Assembly: GCA_963662175.1 (NCBI GenBank)
Contig: OY759218.1
Location: 806,001 to 870,000 of the forward strand
Length of the DNA stretch: 64,000 bases
From: Aradus depressus
Taxonomy: Eukaryota > Arthropoda > Insecta > Hemiptera > Aradidae
Direction of reading: 5' to 3'
Shown here: piece after piece, positions 1-11,038 of the stretch
How the letters are laid out: each line of letters opens with the position of its first letter
Position numbering within the stretch: the stretch's first letter is position 1
Notes under the pieces: model-generated
What the model was told of the DNA's origin: nothing
What the model saw: only the letters and a program-made list of their open reading frames with translations
The model's database searches: none
Program-made: the position numbers and the translations under genes

Positions 1-3000
1 AAAGTCCCATCCGACGGACGACGTGCTCAAGGCTATTTTCAACCTAAGTGAAATTTCACCTAACCAGGTTTATTTACATAACATACGTCTCATTATCGAG
101 TACCTCAAATTCGAAAAAGCCCTGGATCATCGCTTAAAGTCCCATCCGAAGGACGACGTGCTCAAAGTGTTTTTTTACTTCCTGATTGAAACATCTGACC
201 TAAGTGCCTCAACTAGATTTCTAAGTGGCGATCCTGAGCTCGGTAGACTCCATTCTTGAAATTTCTCGCTTTTTAACGGTTTATAGATTTAATATTTGTT
301 AAAACTGATAGAGAACGACCGGATTATCTGAATCCTACACAAAAATCAAAATAAAAATGTTTTTCAAAAAATTTGCGCTATTTAACGGTTTATAGGCTTA
401 ATAATTGTTAAAACTGATACGACAGATTCAGATTTATCCGGAAAGTCCCATCCGAAGGACGACGTGCTCTCAAGGCTTTCAACCTAAGTAGAAATTGACC
501 TACCCAGGTTTATTTACATAACATACGTCTCATTATCGAGTACCTCACATTCGAAAAAGTCCTGGAACATCGCTTAAAGTCCCATCCGAAGGATGACGTG
601 CTCATAGTTATTTTTCACTTCCCGATTAATACATCTGACCTAAGTGCCTCAGCTAGATTTCTAAGTGGCGATCCTGAGCTCGGTAGACTCCATTCTTCAA
701 ATTACTCGCTTTTTAACGGTTTATAGATTAAATATTTGTTAAAACTGATAGAGAACGACCGGATTATCTGAATCCTACACAAAAATCAAAATAAAAATGT
801 TTTTCGAAAAATTTGCGCTATTTAACGGTTTATAGGCTTAATAATTGTTAAAACTGATACGACAGATTCAGATTTATCCGGAAAGTCCCATCCGAAGGAC
901 GACGTGCTCAAGGCTATTTTCAACCTAAGTGAAATTTCACCTACCCAGGTTTATTTACATAACATACGTCTCATTATCGAGTACCTCACATTCGAAAAAG
1001 TCCTGGAACATCGCTTAAAGTCCCATCCTAAGGACGACGTGCTCATAGTTATTTTTCACTTCCCGATTAAAACATCTGACCTAAGTGCCTCAGCTAGATT
1101 TGTAAGTGGCGATCCTGAGCTCGGTAGACTCCATTCTTCAAATTTCTCTCTTTTTAACGGTTTATAGATTAAATATTTGTTAAAACTGATAGAGAACGAC
1201 CGGATTATCTGAATCCTACACAAAAATCAAAATAAAAATGTTTTTCAAAAAATTCACGCTATTTAACGGTTTATAGGCTTAATAACTGTTAAAACTGATA
1301 CGACAGAATCAGATATATCCGAAAAGTCCCATCCGACGGACGACGTGCTCAAGGCTATTTTCAACCTAAGTGAAATTTCACCTAACCAGGTTTATTTACA
1401 TAACATACGTCTCATTATCGAGTACCTCAAATTCGAAAAAGCCCTGGATCATCGCTTAAAGTCCCATCCGAAGGACGACGTGCTCAAAGTGTTTTTTTAC
1501 TTCCTGATTGAAACATCTGACCTAAGTGCCTCAACTAGATTTCTAAGTGGCGATCCTGAGCTCGGTAGACTCCATTCTTGAAATTTCTCGCTTTTTAACG
1601 GTTTATAGATTTAATATTTGTTAAAACTGATAGAGAACGACCGGATTATCTGAATCCTACACAAAAATCAAAATAAAAATGTTTTTCAAAAAATTTGCGC
1701 TATTTAACGGTTTATAGGCTTAATAATTGTTAAAACTGATACGACAGATTCAGATTTATCCGGAAAGTCCCATCCGAAGGACGACGTGCTCTCAAGGCTT
1801 TCAACCTAAGTAGAAATTGACCTACCCAGGTTTATTTACATAACATACGTCTCATTATCGAGTACCTCACATTCGAAAAAGCCCTGGATCATTGCTTAAT
1901 GTCCCATCCGAAGGACGACGTGCTCAAAGTTATTTTTAGCTTCCCGATTAAAACATCCGACCTAAGTGCCTCAACTAGATTTCTAAGTGGCGATCCTGAG
2001 CTCGGTAGACTCCATTCTTCAAATTTCTCGCTTTTTAACGGTTTATAGATTTAATATTTGTTAAAACTGATAGAGAACGACCGGATTATCTGAATCCTAC
2101 ACAAAAATCAAAATAAAAATGTTTTTCAAAAAATTTGCGCTATTTAACGGTTTATAGGCTTAATAATTGTTAAAACTGATACGACAGATTCAGATTTATC
2201 CGGAAAGTCCCATCCGAAGGACGACGTGCTCATAGTTATTTTTCACTTCCCGATTAAAACATCTGACCTAAGTGCCTCAGCTAGATTTGTAAGTGGCGAT
2301 CCTTAGCTCGGTAGACTCCATTCTTCAAATTTCTCTCTTTTTAACGGTTTATAGATTAAATATTTGTTAAAACTGATAGAGAACGACCGGATTATCTGAA
2401 TCCTACACAAAAATCAAAATAAAAATGTTTTTCAAAAAATTCACGCTATTTAACGGTTTATAGGCTTAATAACTCTTAAAACTGATACGACAGAATCAGA
2501 TATATCCGAAAAGTCCCATCCGACGGACGACGTGCTCAAGGCTATTTTCAACCTAAGTGAAATTTCACCTAACCAGGTTTATTTACATAACATACGTCTC
2601 ATTATCGAGTACCTCACATTCGAAAAAGCCCTGGATCATCGCTTAAAGTCCCATCCGAAGGACGACGTGCTCAAAGTGTTTTTTTACTTCCTGATTGAAA
2701 CATCTGACCTAAGTGCCTCAACTAGATTTCTAAGTGGCGATCCTGAGCTCGGTAGACTCCATTCTTGAAATTTCTCGCTTTTTAACGGTTTATAGATTTA
2801 ATATTTGTTAAAACTGATAGAGAACGACCGGATTATCTGAATCCTACACAAAAATCAAAATAAAAATGTTTTTCAAAAAATTTGCGCTATTTAACGGTTT
2901 ATAGGCTTAATAATTGTTAAAACTGATACGACAGATTCAGATTTATCCGGAAAGTCCCATCCGAAGGACGACGTGCTCAAGGCTATTTTCAACCTAAGTG

Positions 3001-3697
3001 AAATTTCACCAACCCAGGTTTATTTACATAACATACGTCTCATTATCGAGTACCTCACATTCGAAAAAGTCCTGGAACATCGCTTAAAGTCCCATCCGAA
3101 GGACGACGTGCTCATAGTTATTTTTCACTTCCCGATTAAAACATCTGACCTAAGTGCCTCAGCTAGATTTGTAAGTGGCGATCCTGAGCTCGGTAGACTC
3201 CATTCTTCAAATTTCTCGCTTTTTAACGGTTTATAGATTAAATATTTGTTAAAATTGATAGAGAACGACCGGATTATCTGAACCCCACACAAAAATCAAA
3301 ATGAAAATGTTTTTCAAAAAATTCGCGCTATTTAACGGTTTATAGGCTTAATAATTGTTAAAACTGATACTACAGAATCAGATATATCCGGAAAGTCCCA
3401 TCCGAAGGACGACGTGCTCAAGGCTTTCAACATAAGTGGAAAATGACCTACCCAGGTTTATTTACATAACATACGTCTCATTATCGAGTACCTCACATTC
3501 GAAAAAGCCCTGGATCATCGCTTAATGTCCCATCCGAAGGACGAAGTGCTCAAAGTTATTTTTAACTTCCCGATTAAAACATCTGACCTAAGTGCCTCAG
3601 CTAGATTTCTAAGTGGCGATCCTGAGCTCGGTAGACTCCATTCTTCAAATTTCTTGCTTTTCAACGGTTTATAGATTTAATATTTGTTAACTGATAG
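1..3697 (+). repeat. S441 satellite array, plus orientation (about 8.7 units)
   Basis: Tandem array whose units begin with aaagtcccatcc at 1, 442, 882, 1323, 1764, 2204, 2510, 2951 and 3392. Spacing is 441 or 440 bp except for one 306-bp unit at 2204. Two subtypes alternate: one carries aaggctattttcaacc (441 bp), the other aaggctttcaacctaag (440 bp). Each unit contains two internal duplications: the aaagtcccatcc block recurs 135 bp later, and the ttaacggtttatag block recurs 109 bp later. Subtypes repeat every three units (1322 bp). Most units carry an open frame of 78-92 codons that starts with GTG, never ATG; I treat it as non-coding. This is the only S441 array in the window in plus orientation. 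Confidence 0.95.
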
Positions 3698-3861
3698 AGC
3701 CATAGAGTGTGCTGGTTTCGGATTATGCCAACGTCAGCACAACGTTCAGACTGACTTTAAATATGGTGACACCGATCCACTATGGAAGAAAAATGCCAAA
3801 AAAAAAAAGATGTATGTATAGATATGAATACAAAGTAAAACTTGTGTACATTGTGATATAA
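3698..3861 (-). repeat. LINK segment, inverted copy
   Basis: A ~165-bp segment joining the last S441 unit to the Helitron-like 5' terminus. It holds the agtgtgctggtttcgg block, a run of A (T in the other copies) and the pair tgtacattgtgatata. Here it is the reverse complement of the copies at 7886, 23905, 28875, 38001, 47237 and 54646. No gene or known transposon motif was recognised in it. Confidence 0.85.
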
Positions 3862-4526
3862 TCTATATTAATAAAGCTGAAACGGGGTTTGTTTGTTTGT
3901 TTGTATGTTTGTTTGTATGTATGTATGTATGTATGTTTGTTCCAGCATCACGCCCAAACCGCTGGACGGATTTTTTTGAAACATCCCATGTAGCATTCTT
4001 TTGAGCCCGATTGAATAATAGGCTATGTGGCGTCCCAAAATTTTGATCGGGAGGGGGGGTTGTGGGGGGGCCTAAGTATAAATATAGAGCTAACTCATGA
4101 ACTAATGGGCGAATCGTCATGAAATTTCACATGTAGTATTTTTAAAAGCCAAATAGGAAAAAAAGGTGTGTGGCGTCCCAAAGTTTTGAACGGGAGGGGG
4201 GGTTGTGGGGGGGCCTAAGTATAAATATAGAGCTAACTCTTTAACAGTTGGTCGGATTGTCACGAAGTTTCACATGTAGTATTCCTGAAGACCAAATAAA
4301 AAAAATAGGCGGTGTGACGGCTCAAACGTTTTTACGGGAGGGGGGTAGTGGGGGGGCCTAAGTATAAATATAGAGCTAACTCATTAACTAATGGGCGAAT
4401 CGTCATGATAAGCCAAATAGGAAAAAAAGGTGTGTGGCGTCCCAAAGTTTTGAACGTGAGGGGGGGTTGTGGGGGGGCCTAAGTATAAATATAGAGCTAA
4501 CTCTTTAACGGTTGGTCGGATTGTCA
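3862..4526 (+). repeat. Helitron-like 5' terminus, GTTT/GTAT microsatellite and GR145 units, inverted copy
   Basis: Begins TCTATATTAATAAAGCTG, preceded by A, which resembles the TC-starting 5' ends of arthropod Helitrons. A (gttt)n/(gtat)n tract follows, then 'accgctggacgga' and four GR145 units whose G-rich strand is here the plus strand (gggaggggggg-ttgtggggggg). The block ends abruptly at gtcacg, where MIN33 in the opposite relative orientation begins. No Rep/helicase coding sequence is present, so any element would be non-autonomous. Confidence 0.6.
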
Positions 4527-5512
4527 CGTGTTTGATTAGCATCGCTGTACGTCCTAGTCAGTGCGTACTTAAGAACGTTTGTGACCACAGCTAGTATGTG
4601 GCTTGCAACGCTGAGCACCACAGCTAGTACGTAGTAGGGAATGCTGGGCATCATAGCTAGTATGTGCCTTGCGACGGCGGACCCAACAGCTAGTACGTAG
4701 TTAGGAACGCTGGTCACCACAGCTAGTATGTGCCTCGCAACAGCGGACCCCACAGCTAGTACGAAGTTAGGAACGCTGGGCATCACAGCTATTAAGTGCC
4801 TTGCAGCAGCGGACCCCACAGCTAGTATGTAGTTACATACGCTGGGCATTACAGTTAGTAAGTGCTTTGCAACAGCGAACTTCACAGCTAGTACATAGTT
4901 AGGAACGCTGGGCACTACAGCTAGTAAATGCCTTGCAACAACGGACCCCACAGCTAGTACGAAGTTAGGAACGCTGGGCACTACAGCTAGTAAATGCCTT
5001 GCAACAACGGACCCCACAGCTAGTACGATATTAGGAACCCTGGGCATCACAGCTAGTATGCTTTTGCAACGACGGACCCCACAGCTAGTACGTAATTAGG
5101 AACGCTGGGCCCTACAGGTAGTAGGTGCCTTGCAACTGCGAACCCCACAGATAGTATGTAGTTAGAACCACAGGGCATCACAGCTAGTATGAGTTTTGCA
5201 ACGGCGGACCCCACAGCTAGTACCTACGAGTGAAATACGCTGGGCCACACTGCTAGCGCCTTGCAACAGCAGACCCCACAGCTAGTACGTAATTAGAAAC
5301 GCTGGGAATTCCAGCTAGTAAATGTCTTATAGGTGCCTTGCAACAGCGAACCCCACAGCCAGTACATAGTTAGGAACGCTGGGGCTGAGCACTACAGCTA
5401 GTAAGTACCTTGCAACAGCGGACCCCACAGCTAGTACGATATTAGGAACGCTGGACATCACAGCTAGTAAATGTCTTGCAACAGTGAACCCCACAGCGAA
5501 TACATAGTTACT
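4527..5512 (+). repeat. MIN33 minisatellite array (~30 monomers)
   Basis: Alternating ~33-bp monomers of two kinds, one around ccttgcaacagcggacccc and one around gttaggaacgctgggcatc, each followed by cacagctagta. Together they make a ~66-bp dimer. Because 33 is divisible by 3 the minus strand stays open over long stretches (for example 4505-5050) and translates as an 11-residue repeat, which is an arithmetic by-product. The first monomers (about 4527-4600) are degenerate and abut the inversion junction. Confidence 0.9.
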
Positions 5513-6420
5513 ACTACTACATGTGAAATTCATGACAATCCGATTCATGACAATACGACCAACCGTTAATGAGCTAACTCTATATGAATATTTAGCCCCC
5601 CCCCACAACCCTCCTTCCTGTTCACAATTTTGGGCCGTCACACACCTAATATTTCTATTTGACCTTTAGGAATACTACATGTGAAATTTCATGACAATTC
5701 GACCATTAGTTAATGAGTTAGCACTATTTATATACGTAGGCCCCCTTTACAACCCCCCCTCCCGATCAAAACTTTGGAACGCCACACACCTTATTTTTCT
5801 TTTTGGCCTTCAGGAATACTCCATGTAAAATTTCGTGACAATCCGAATAACCGTTAAAGAGTTAGCTCTATATTTATACTTAGGCCCCCCACAACCCCCC
5901 CCTCCCGTAAAAAATTTTGAGCCGTCACACCGCCTATTTTTCTATTTGGTCTTCAGGAATACTCCATGTGAAATTTCGTGACAATCCGACCAACCGTTAA
6001 AGAGTTAGCTCTATATTTATACTTAGGCCCCCCCACAACCCTCCCTTCCGTTCAAAACTTTGGGACGCCACACACCTTTTTTTCCTATTTGGCTTTTAAA
6101 AATACTACATGTGAAATTTCATGACGATTCGCCCATTAGTTAATGAGTTAGCTCTATATTTATACTTAGGCCCCCCCACTACCCCCCTCCCGTAAAGAAT
6201 TTTGAGCCGTCACACCGCCTATTTTTTTTATTTGGTCTTCAGGCATACTACATGTGAAACTTCGTGACAATCCGACCAACTGTTAAAGAGTTAGCTCTAT
6301 ATTTATACTTAGGCCCCCCTCAACCCCCCCTCCCGTTCAAAACTTTAGAACGCCACACACCTTATTTTTCTATTTGGCCTTCAGGAATACTCCATGTGAA
6401 ATTTCGTGACAATCCGACCA
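5513..6420 (-). repeat. GR145 array
   Basis: Six or so ~145-bp units with the recurring blocks 'atgtgaaattt(c/t)(g/a)tgac', 'gagttagctctat', a long C tract (ggcccccc..), and 'cgccacacacc' or 'cgtcacaccgcc'. The last unit ends at ccgacca, where a second MIN33 array starts. The same GR145-to-MIN33 junction is found at about 36114 and 51714. Confidence 0.88.
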
Positions 6421-7045
6421 AAGTTAGGAACGCTGGTCACCACAGCTAGTATGTGCCTCGCAACAGCGGACCCCACAGCTAGTACGAAGTTAGGAACGCT
6501 GGGCACTACAGCTAGTAAATGCCTTGCAACAACGGACCCCACAGCTAGTACGATATTAGGAACCCTGGGCATCACAGCTAGTATGCTTTTGCAACGACGG
6601 ACCCCACAGCTAGTTCGTTTTTAGGAACGCTGGGCCCTACAGGTAGTAGGTGCCTTGCAACTGCGAACCCCACAGATAGTATGTAGTTAGAACCACAGGG
6701 CATCACAGCTAGTATGAGTTTTGCAACGGCGGACCCCACGGCTAGTACCTACGTAGTGAAATACGCTGGGCCACACTGCTAGCGCCTTGCAGCAGCAGAC
6801 CCCACAGCTAGTACGTAATTAGAAACGCTGGGCATCACAGCTAGTAAATGTCTTGTAGGTGCCTTGCAACAGCGAACCCCACAGCCAGTACATAGTTAGG
6901 AACGCTGGGGCTGAGCACTACAGCTAGTAAGTGCCTTGCAACAGCGGACCCCACAGCTAGTACGATATTAGGAACGCTGGACATCACAGCTAGTAAATGC
7001 CTTGCAACAGTGAACCCCACAGCGAATACATAGTTACTACTACTA
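6421..7045 (+). repeat. MIN33 minisatellite array, second array of this macro-copy
   Basis: About 18 monomers carrying cagctagta or degenerate forms (cagatagta, cagccagta, ctgctagcg). Monomer order matches 36114-36738 and 51714-52338, including the degenerate positions, so these three arrays descend from one ancestor. It ends in tagttactactactacatg, as the other long MIN33 arrays do. Confidence 0.88.
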
Positions 7046-7885
7046 CATGAGAAATTCATGACAATCCGATTCATGACAATACGATCAACCGTTAAAGAGT
7101 TAGCTCTATATTTATACTTAGGCCCCCCCACTACCCTCCCCCCTCCCGTAAAAAATTTTGAGCCGTCACACCGCCTATTTTTCTATTTGGTCTTCAGGAA
7201 TACTCCATGTGAAATTTCGTGACAATCCGACCAACCGTTAAAGAGTTAGCTCTATATTTATACTTAGGCCCCCCCACAACCCTCCCTCCCGTTCAAAACT
7301 TTGGGACGCCACACACCTTTTTTTCCTATTTGGCTTTTCATGACGATTCGCCCATTAGTTAATGAGTTAGCTCTATATTTATACTTAGGCCCCCCCACTA
7401 CCCCCTTCCCGTAAAAATTTTTGAGCCGTCACACCGCCTATTTTTTTTATTTGGTCTTCAGGAATACTACATGTGAAACTTCGTGACAATCCGACCAACT
7501 GTTAAAGAGTTAGCTCTATATTTATACTTAGGCCCCCCCACAACCCCCCCTCCCGTTCAAAACTTTGAGACGCCACACAGCTTTTTTTCCTGTTTGGCTT
7601 TTAAAAAGACTACGTGTGAAATTTCATGACAATTTGACCATTAGTACATGAGTTAGCACTATTTGTATACTTAGGCCCCCCTTACAACCCCCCCTCCCGA
7701 TCAAAATTTTGGGACGCCACATAGCCTATTATTCAATCGGGCTCAGAAGAATGCTACATGGGAAGTTTCATAAAAATCCGTCCAGCGGTTTGGGCGTGAT
7801 GCTGGAACAAACATACATACATACATACATACAAACAAACATACAAACAAACAAACAAACCCCGTTTCAGCTTTATTAATATAGA
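7046..7885 (-). repeat. GR145 units, CATA/CAAA microsatellite and Helitron-like 5' terminus
   Basis: Five GR145 units, then gtccagcggtttgggcgtga, a (cata)n/(caaa)n tract at about 7804-7860, and the sequence ending 'tttattaatataga' at 7885 (TCTATATTA on the minus strand). This is the canonical exit from the Helitron-like part into LINK. Confidence 0.75.
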
Positions 7886-8046
7886 TTATATCACAATGTA
7901 CACAAGTTTTAATTTGTGTTCATATCTATACATCTTTTTTTTTTTGGCATTTTTCTTCCATAGTGGATCGGTGTCACCATATTTAAAGTCAGTCTGAACG
8001 TTGTGCTGACGTTGGCATAATCCGAAACCAGCACACTCTATGGCTC
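7886..8046 (+). repeat. LINK segment
   Basis: Full-length copy with the T run and 'catagtggatcggtgtcacc', joining directly to S441 at cagttaac. Nothing gene-like was seen. Confidence 0.85.
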
Positions 8047-9834
8047 TGTCAGTTAACAAATATTAAATCTATAAACCGTTGAAAAGCAAGAAATTTGAAG
8101 AATGGAGTCTACCGAGCTCAGGATCGCCACTTAGAAATCTAGCTGAGGCACTTAGGTCAGATGTTTTAATCGGGAAGTTAAAAATAACTTTGAGCACTTC
8201 GTCCTTCGGATGGGACATTAAGCGATGATCCAGGGCTTTTTCGAATGTGAGGTACTCGATAATGAGACGTATGTTATGTAAATAAACCTGGGTAGGTCAA
8301 TTTCCACTTAGGTTGAAAGCCTTGAGCACGTCGTCCTTCGGATGGGACTTTCCTGATATATCTGAATCTGAAGTATCAGTTTTAACAATTATTAAGCCTA
8401 TAAACCGTTAAATAGCGCGAATTTTTTGAAAAACGTTTTCATTTTGATTTTTGTGTGGGGTTAAGATAATCCGGTCGTTCTCTATCAGTTTTAACAAATA
8501 TTTAATCTATAAACCGTTAAAAAGAGAGAAATTTGAAGAATGGAGTCTACCGAGCTCAGGATCGCCACTTACAAATCTAGCTGAGGCACTTAGGTCAGAT
8601 GTTTTAATCGGGAAGTAAAAAATAACTATGAGCACGTCGTCCTTCGGATGGGACTTTAAGCGATGTTCCAGGACTTTTTCGAATGTGAGGTACTCGATAA
8701 TGAGACGTATGTTATGTAAATAAACCTGGGTAGGTGAAATTTCACTTAGGTTGAAAATAGCCTTGAGCACGTCGTCCTTCGGATGGGACTTTCCGGATAA
8801 ATCTGAATCTGTCGTATCAGTTTTAACAATTATTAAGCCTATAAACCGTTATATAGCGCAAATTTTTTGAAAAACATTTTTATTTTGATTTTTGTGTAGG
8901 ATTCAGATAATCCGGTCGTTCTCTATCAGTTTTAACAAATATTAAATCTATAAACCGTTAAAAAGCGAGAAATTTCAAGAATGGAGTCTACCGAGCTCAG
9001 GATCGCCTCTAGAAATCTAGTTGAGGCACTTAGGTCAGATGTTTCAATCGGGAAGTTAAAAAACACTTTGAGCACGTCGTCCTTCGGATGGGACTTTAAG
9101 CGATGATCCAGGGCTTTTTCGAATGTGAGGTACTCGATAATGAGACGTATGTTATGTAAATAAACCTGGGTAGGTGAAATTTCACTTAGGTTGAAAATAG
9201 CCTTGAGCACGTCGTCCTTCGGATGGGACTTTCCGGATAAATCTGAATCTCTCGTATCAGTTTTAACAATTATTAAGCCTATAAACCGTTAAATAGCGCA
9301 AATTTTTTGAAAAACATTTTTATTTTGATTTTTGTGTAGGATTCAGATAATCCGGTCGTTCTCTATCAGTTTTAACAAATATTAAATCTATAAACCGTTA
9401 AAAAGCGAGAAATTTCAAGAATGGAGTCTACCGAGCTCAGGATCGCCACTTAGAAATCTAGCTGAGGCACTTAGGTCAGATATTTCAATCGGGAAGTTAA
9501 AAAACACTTTGAGCACGTCGTCCTTCGGATGGGACTTTAAGCGATGATCCAGGGCTTTTTCGAATGTGAGGTACTCGATAATGAGACGTATGTTATGTAA
9601 ATAAACCTGGTTAGGTGAAATTTCACTTAGGTTGAAAATAGCCTTGAGCACGTCGTCCGTCGGATGGGACTTTTCGGATATATCTGATTCTGTCGTATCA
9701 GTTTTAACAGTTATTAAGCCTATAAACCGTTATATAGCGCAAATTTTTTGAAAAACATTTTTATTTTGATTTTTGTGTAGGATTCAGATAATCCGGTCGT
9801 TCTCTATCAGTTTTAACAAATATTAAATCTATAG
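8047..9834 (-). repeat. S441 satellite array, about 4 units
   Basis: Minus-orientation units about 440-441 bp apart (block starts on the minus strand near 8770, 9210 and 9651). The unit nearest LINK begins with the variant 'gttgaaaagcaag', which is seen in every unit that abuts LINK. One unit near 9008 has cgcctctag in place of cgccacttag. The array ends at aaatctata, where HEND begins. Confidence 0.95.
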
Positions 9835-11038
9835 CAGTTATACCCGGCGTTGCCCGGGGAACTTTGATTTTTCTCCCAATATCTTCTATAACGCTATTCA
9901 GTTCCTCGACAGTACATTCATGATGTTATAATTTTCAATTATTCATACGGAATAAGGCTCATAGTCCTTCAGCTGTTGTAACGCTAGTAAGTTTTTAGGA
10001 CCCCTGGGCACCACAGCTAGTATGCGCCTTTCAACGGCGGAAGCCACACCTAGTGAATACTTAGCATCGCTGGACGTCCTAGTCAGTGCGTACTTAAGAA
10101 CGTTTGTGACCACAGCTAGTATGTTGCTTGCAACGCTGAGCACCACAGCTAGTACGTAGTAGGGAATGCTGGGCATCATAGCTAGTATGTGCCTTGCGAC
10201 AGCGGACCCAACAGCTAGTACGTAGTTAGGAACGCTGGTCACCACAGCTAGTATGTGCCTCGCAACAGCGGACCCCACAGCTAGTACGAAGTTAGGAACG
10301 CTGGGCATCACATCTATTAAGTGCCTTGCAACAGCGGACCCCACAGTATGTAGTTACATACGCTGGGCATTACAGTTAGTAAGTGCTTTGCAACAGCGAA
10401 CTTCACAGCTAGTACATAGTTAGGAACGCTGGGCACTACAGCTAGTAAATGCCTTGCAACAACGGACCCCACAGCTAGTACGAAGTTAGGAACGCTGGGC
10501 ACTACAGCTAGTAAATGCCTTGCAACAACGGACCCCACAGCTAGTACGATATAAGGAACCCTGGGCATCACAGCTAGTATGCTTTTGCAACGACGGACCC
10601 CACAGCTAGTACGTTTTTAGGAACGCTGGGCCCTACAGGTAGTAGGTGCCTTGCAACTGCGAACCCCACAGATAGTATGTAGTTAGAACCACAGGGCATC
10701 ACAGCTAGTATGAGTTTTGCAACGGCGGACCCCACAGCTAGTACCTACGAGTGAAATACGCTGGGCCACACTGCTAGCGCCTTGCAACAGCAGACCCCAC
10801 AGCTAGTACGTAATTAGAAACGCTGGGCATTACAGCTAGTAAATGTCTTATAGGTGCCTTGCAACAGCGAACCCCACAGCCAGTACATAGTTAGGAACGC
10901 TGGGGCTGAGCACTACAGCTAGTAAGTACCTTGCAACAGCGGACCCCACAGCTAGTACGATATTAGGAACGCTGGACATCACAGCTAGTAAATGTCTTGC
11001 AACATTGAACCCCACAGCGAATACATAGTTACTACTAC
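9835..11038 (-). repeat. HEND hairpin segment plus MIN33 array
   Basis: HEND (9835 to about 10000) starts agcagttatacccgg. At 9843-9858 the minus strand reads CCCGGGCAACGCCGGG, a 5-bp GC stem with loop GCAACG, followed by ~10 nt to the S441 border. This resembles a Helitron 3' terminal hairpin. MIN33 runs from about 10000 to 11038. One dimer near 10345 has lost 'cagctagta' spacing and breaks the otherwise open reading pattern. Confidence 0.75.

Noticed and set aside
23..259. 78-92 codon frames in S441 as small genes
   Set aside because: They start with GTG, recur in tandem in every unit, are broken in the other subtype and have no promoter or intron context. They are a by-product of a conserved satellite.
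3698..3861. LINK as leader of another LTR element (tggtgacaccgatcc looks a little like a Gypsy primer region)
   Set aside because: No LTR precedes it and no gag or pol follows. The similarity is a few bases only.
4505..5050. Long minus-strand open frames in MIN33 (also near 10000-10570, 26850-27482, 34465-35097, 40236-40757, 44790-45422) that translate to an 11-residue hydrophobic repeat
   Set aside because: The monomer is ~33 bp, a multiple of three, so any open unit gives a long open frame. Arrays with indels lose it, and there is no context for a gene.
4527..7045. CRISPR-like array in MIN33
   Set aside because: Repeats are ~33 bp without unique spacers, alternate as dimers, and lie in a eukaryotic transposon-rich context with no cas genes.
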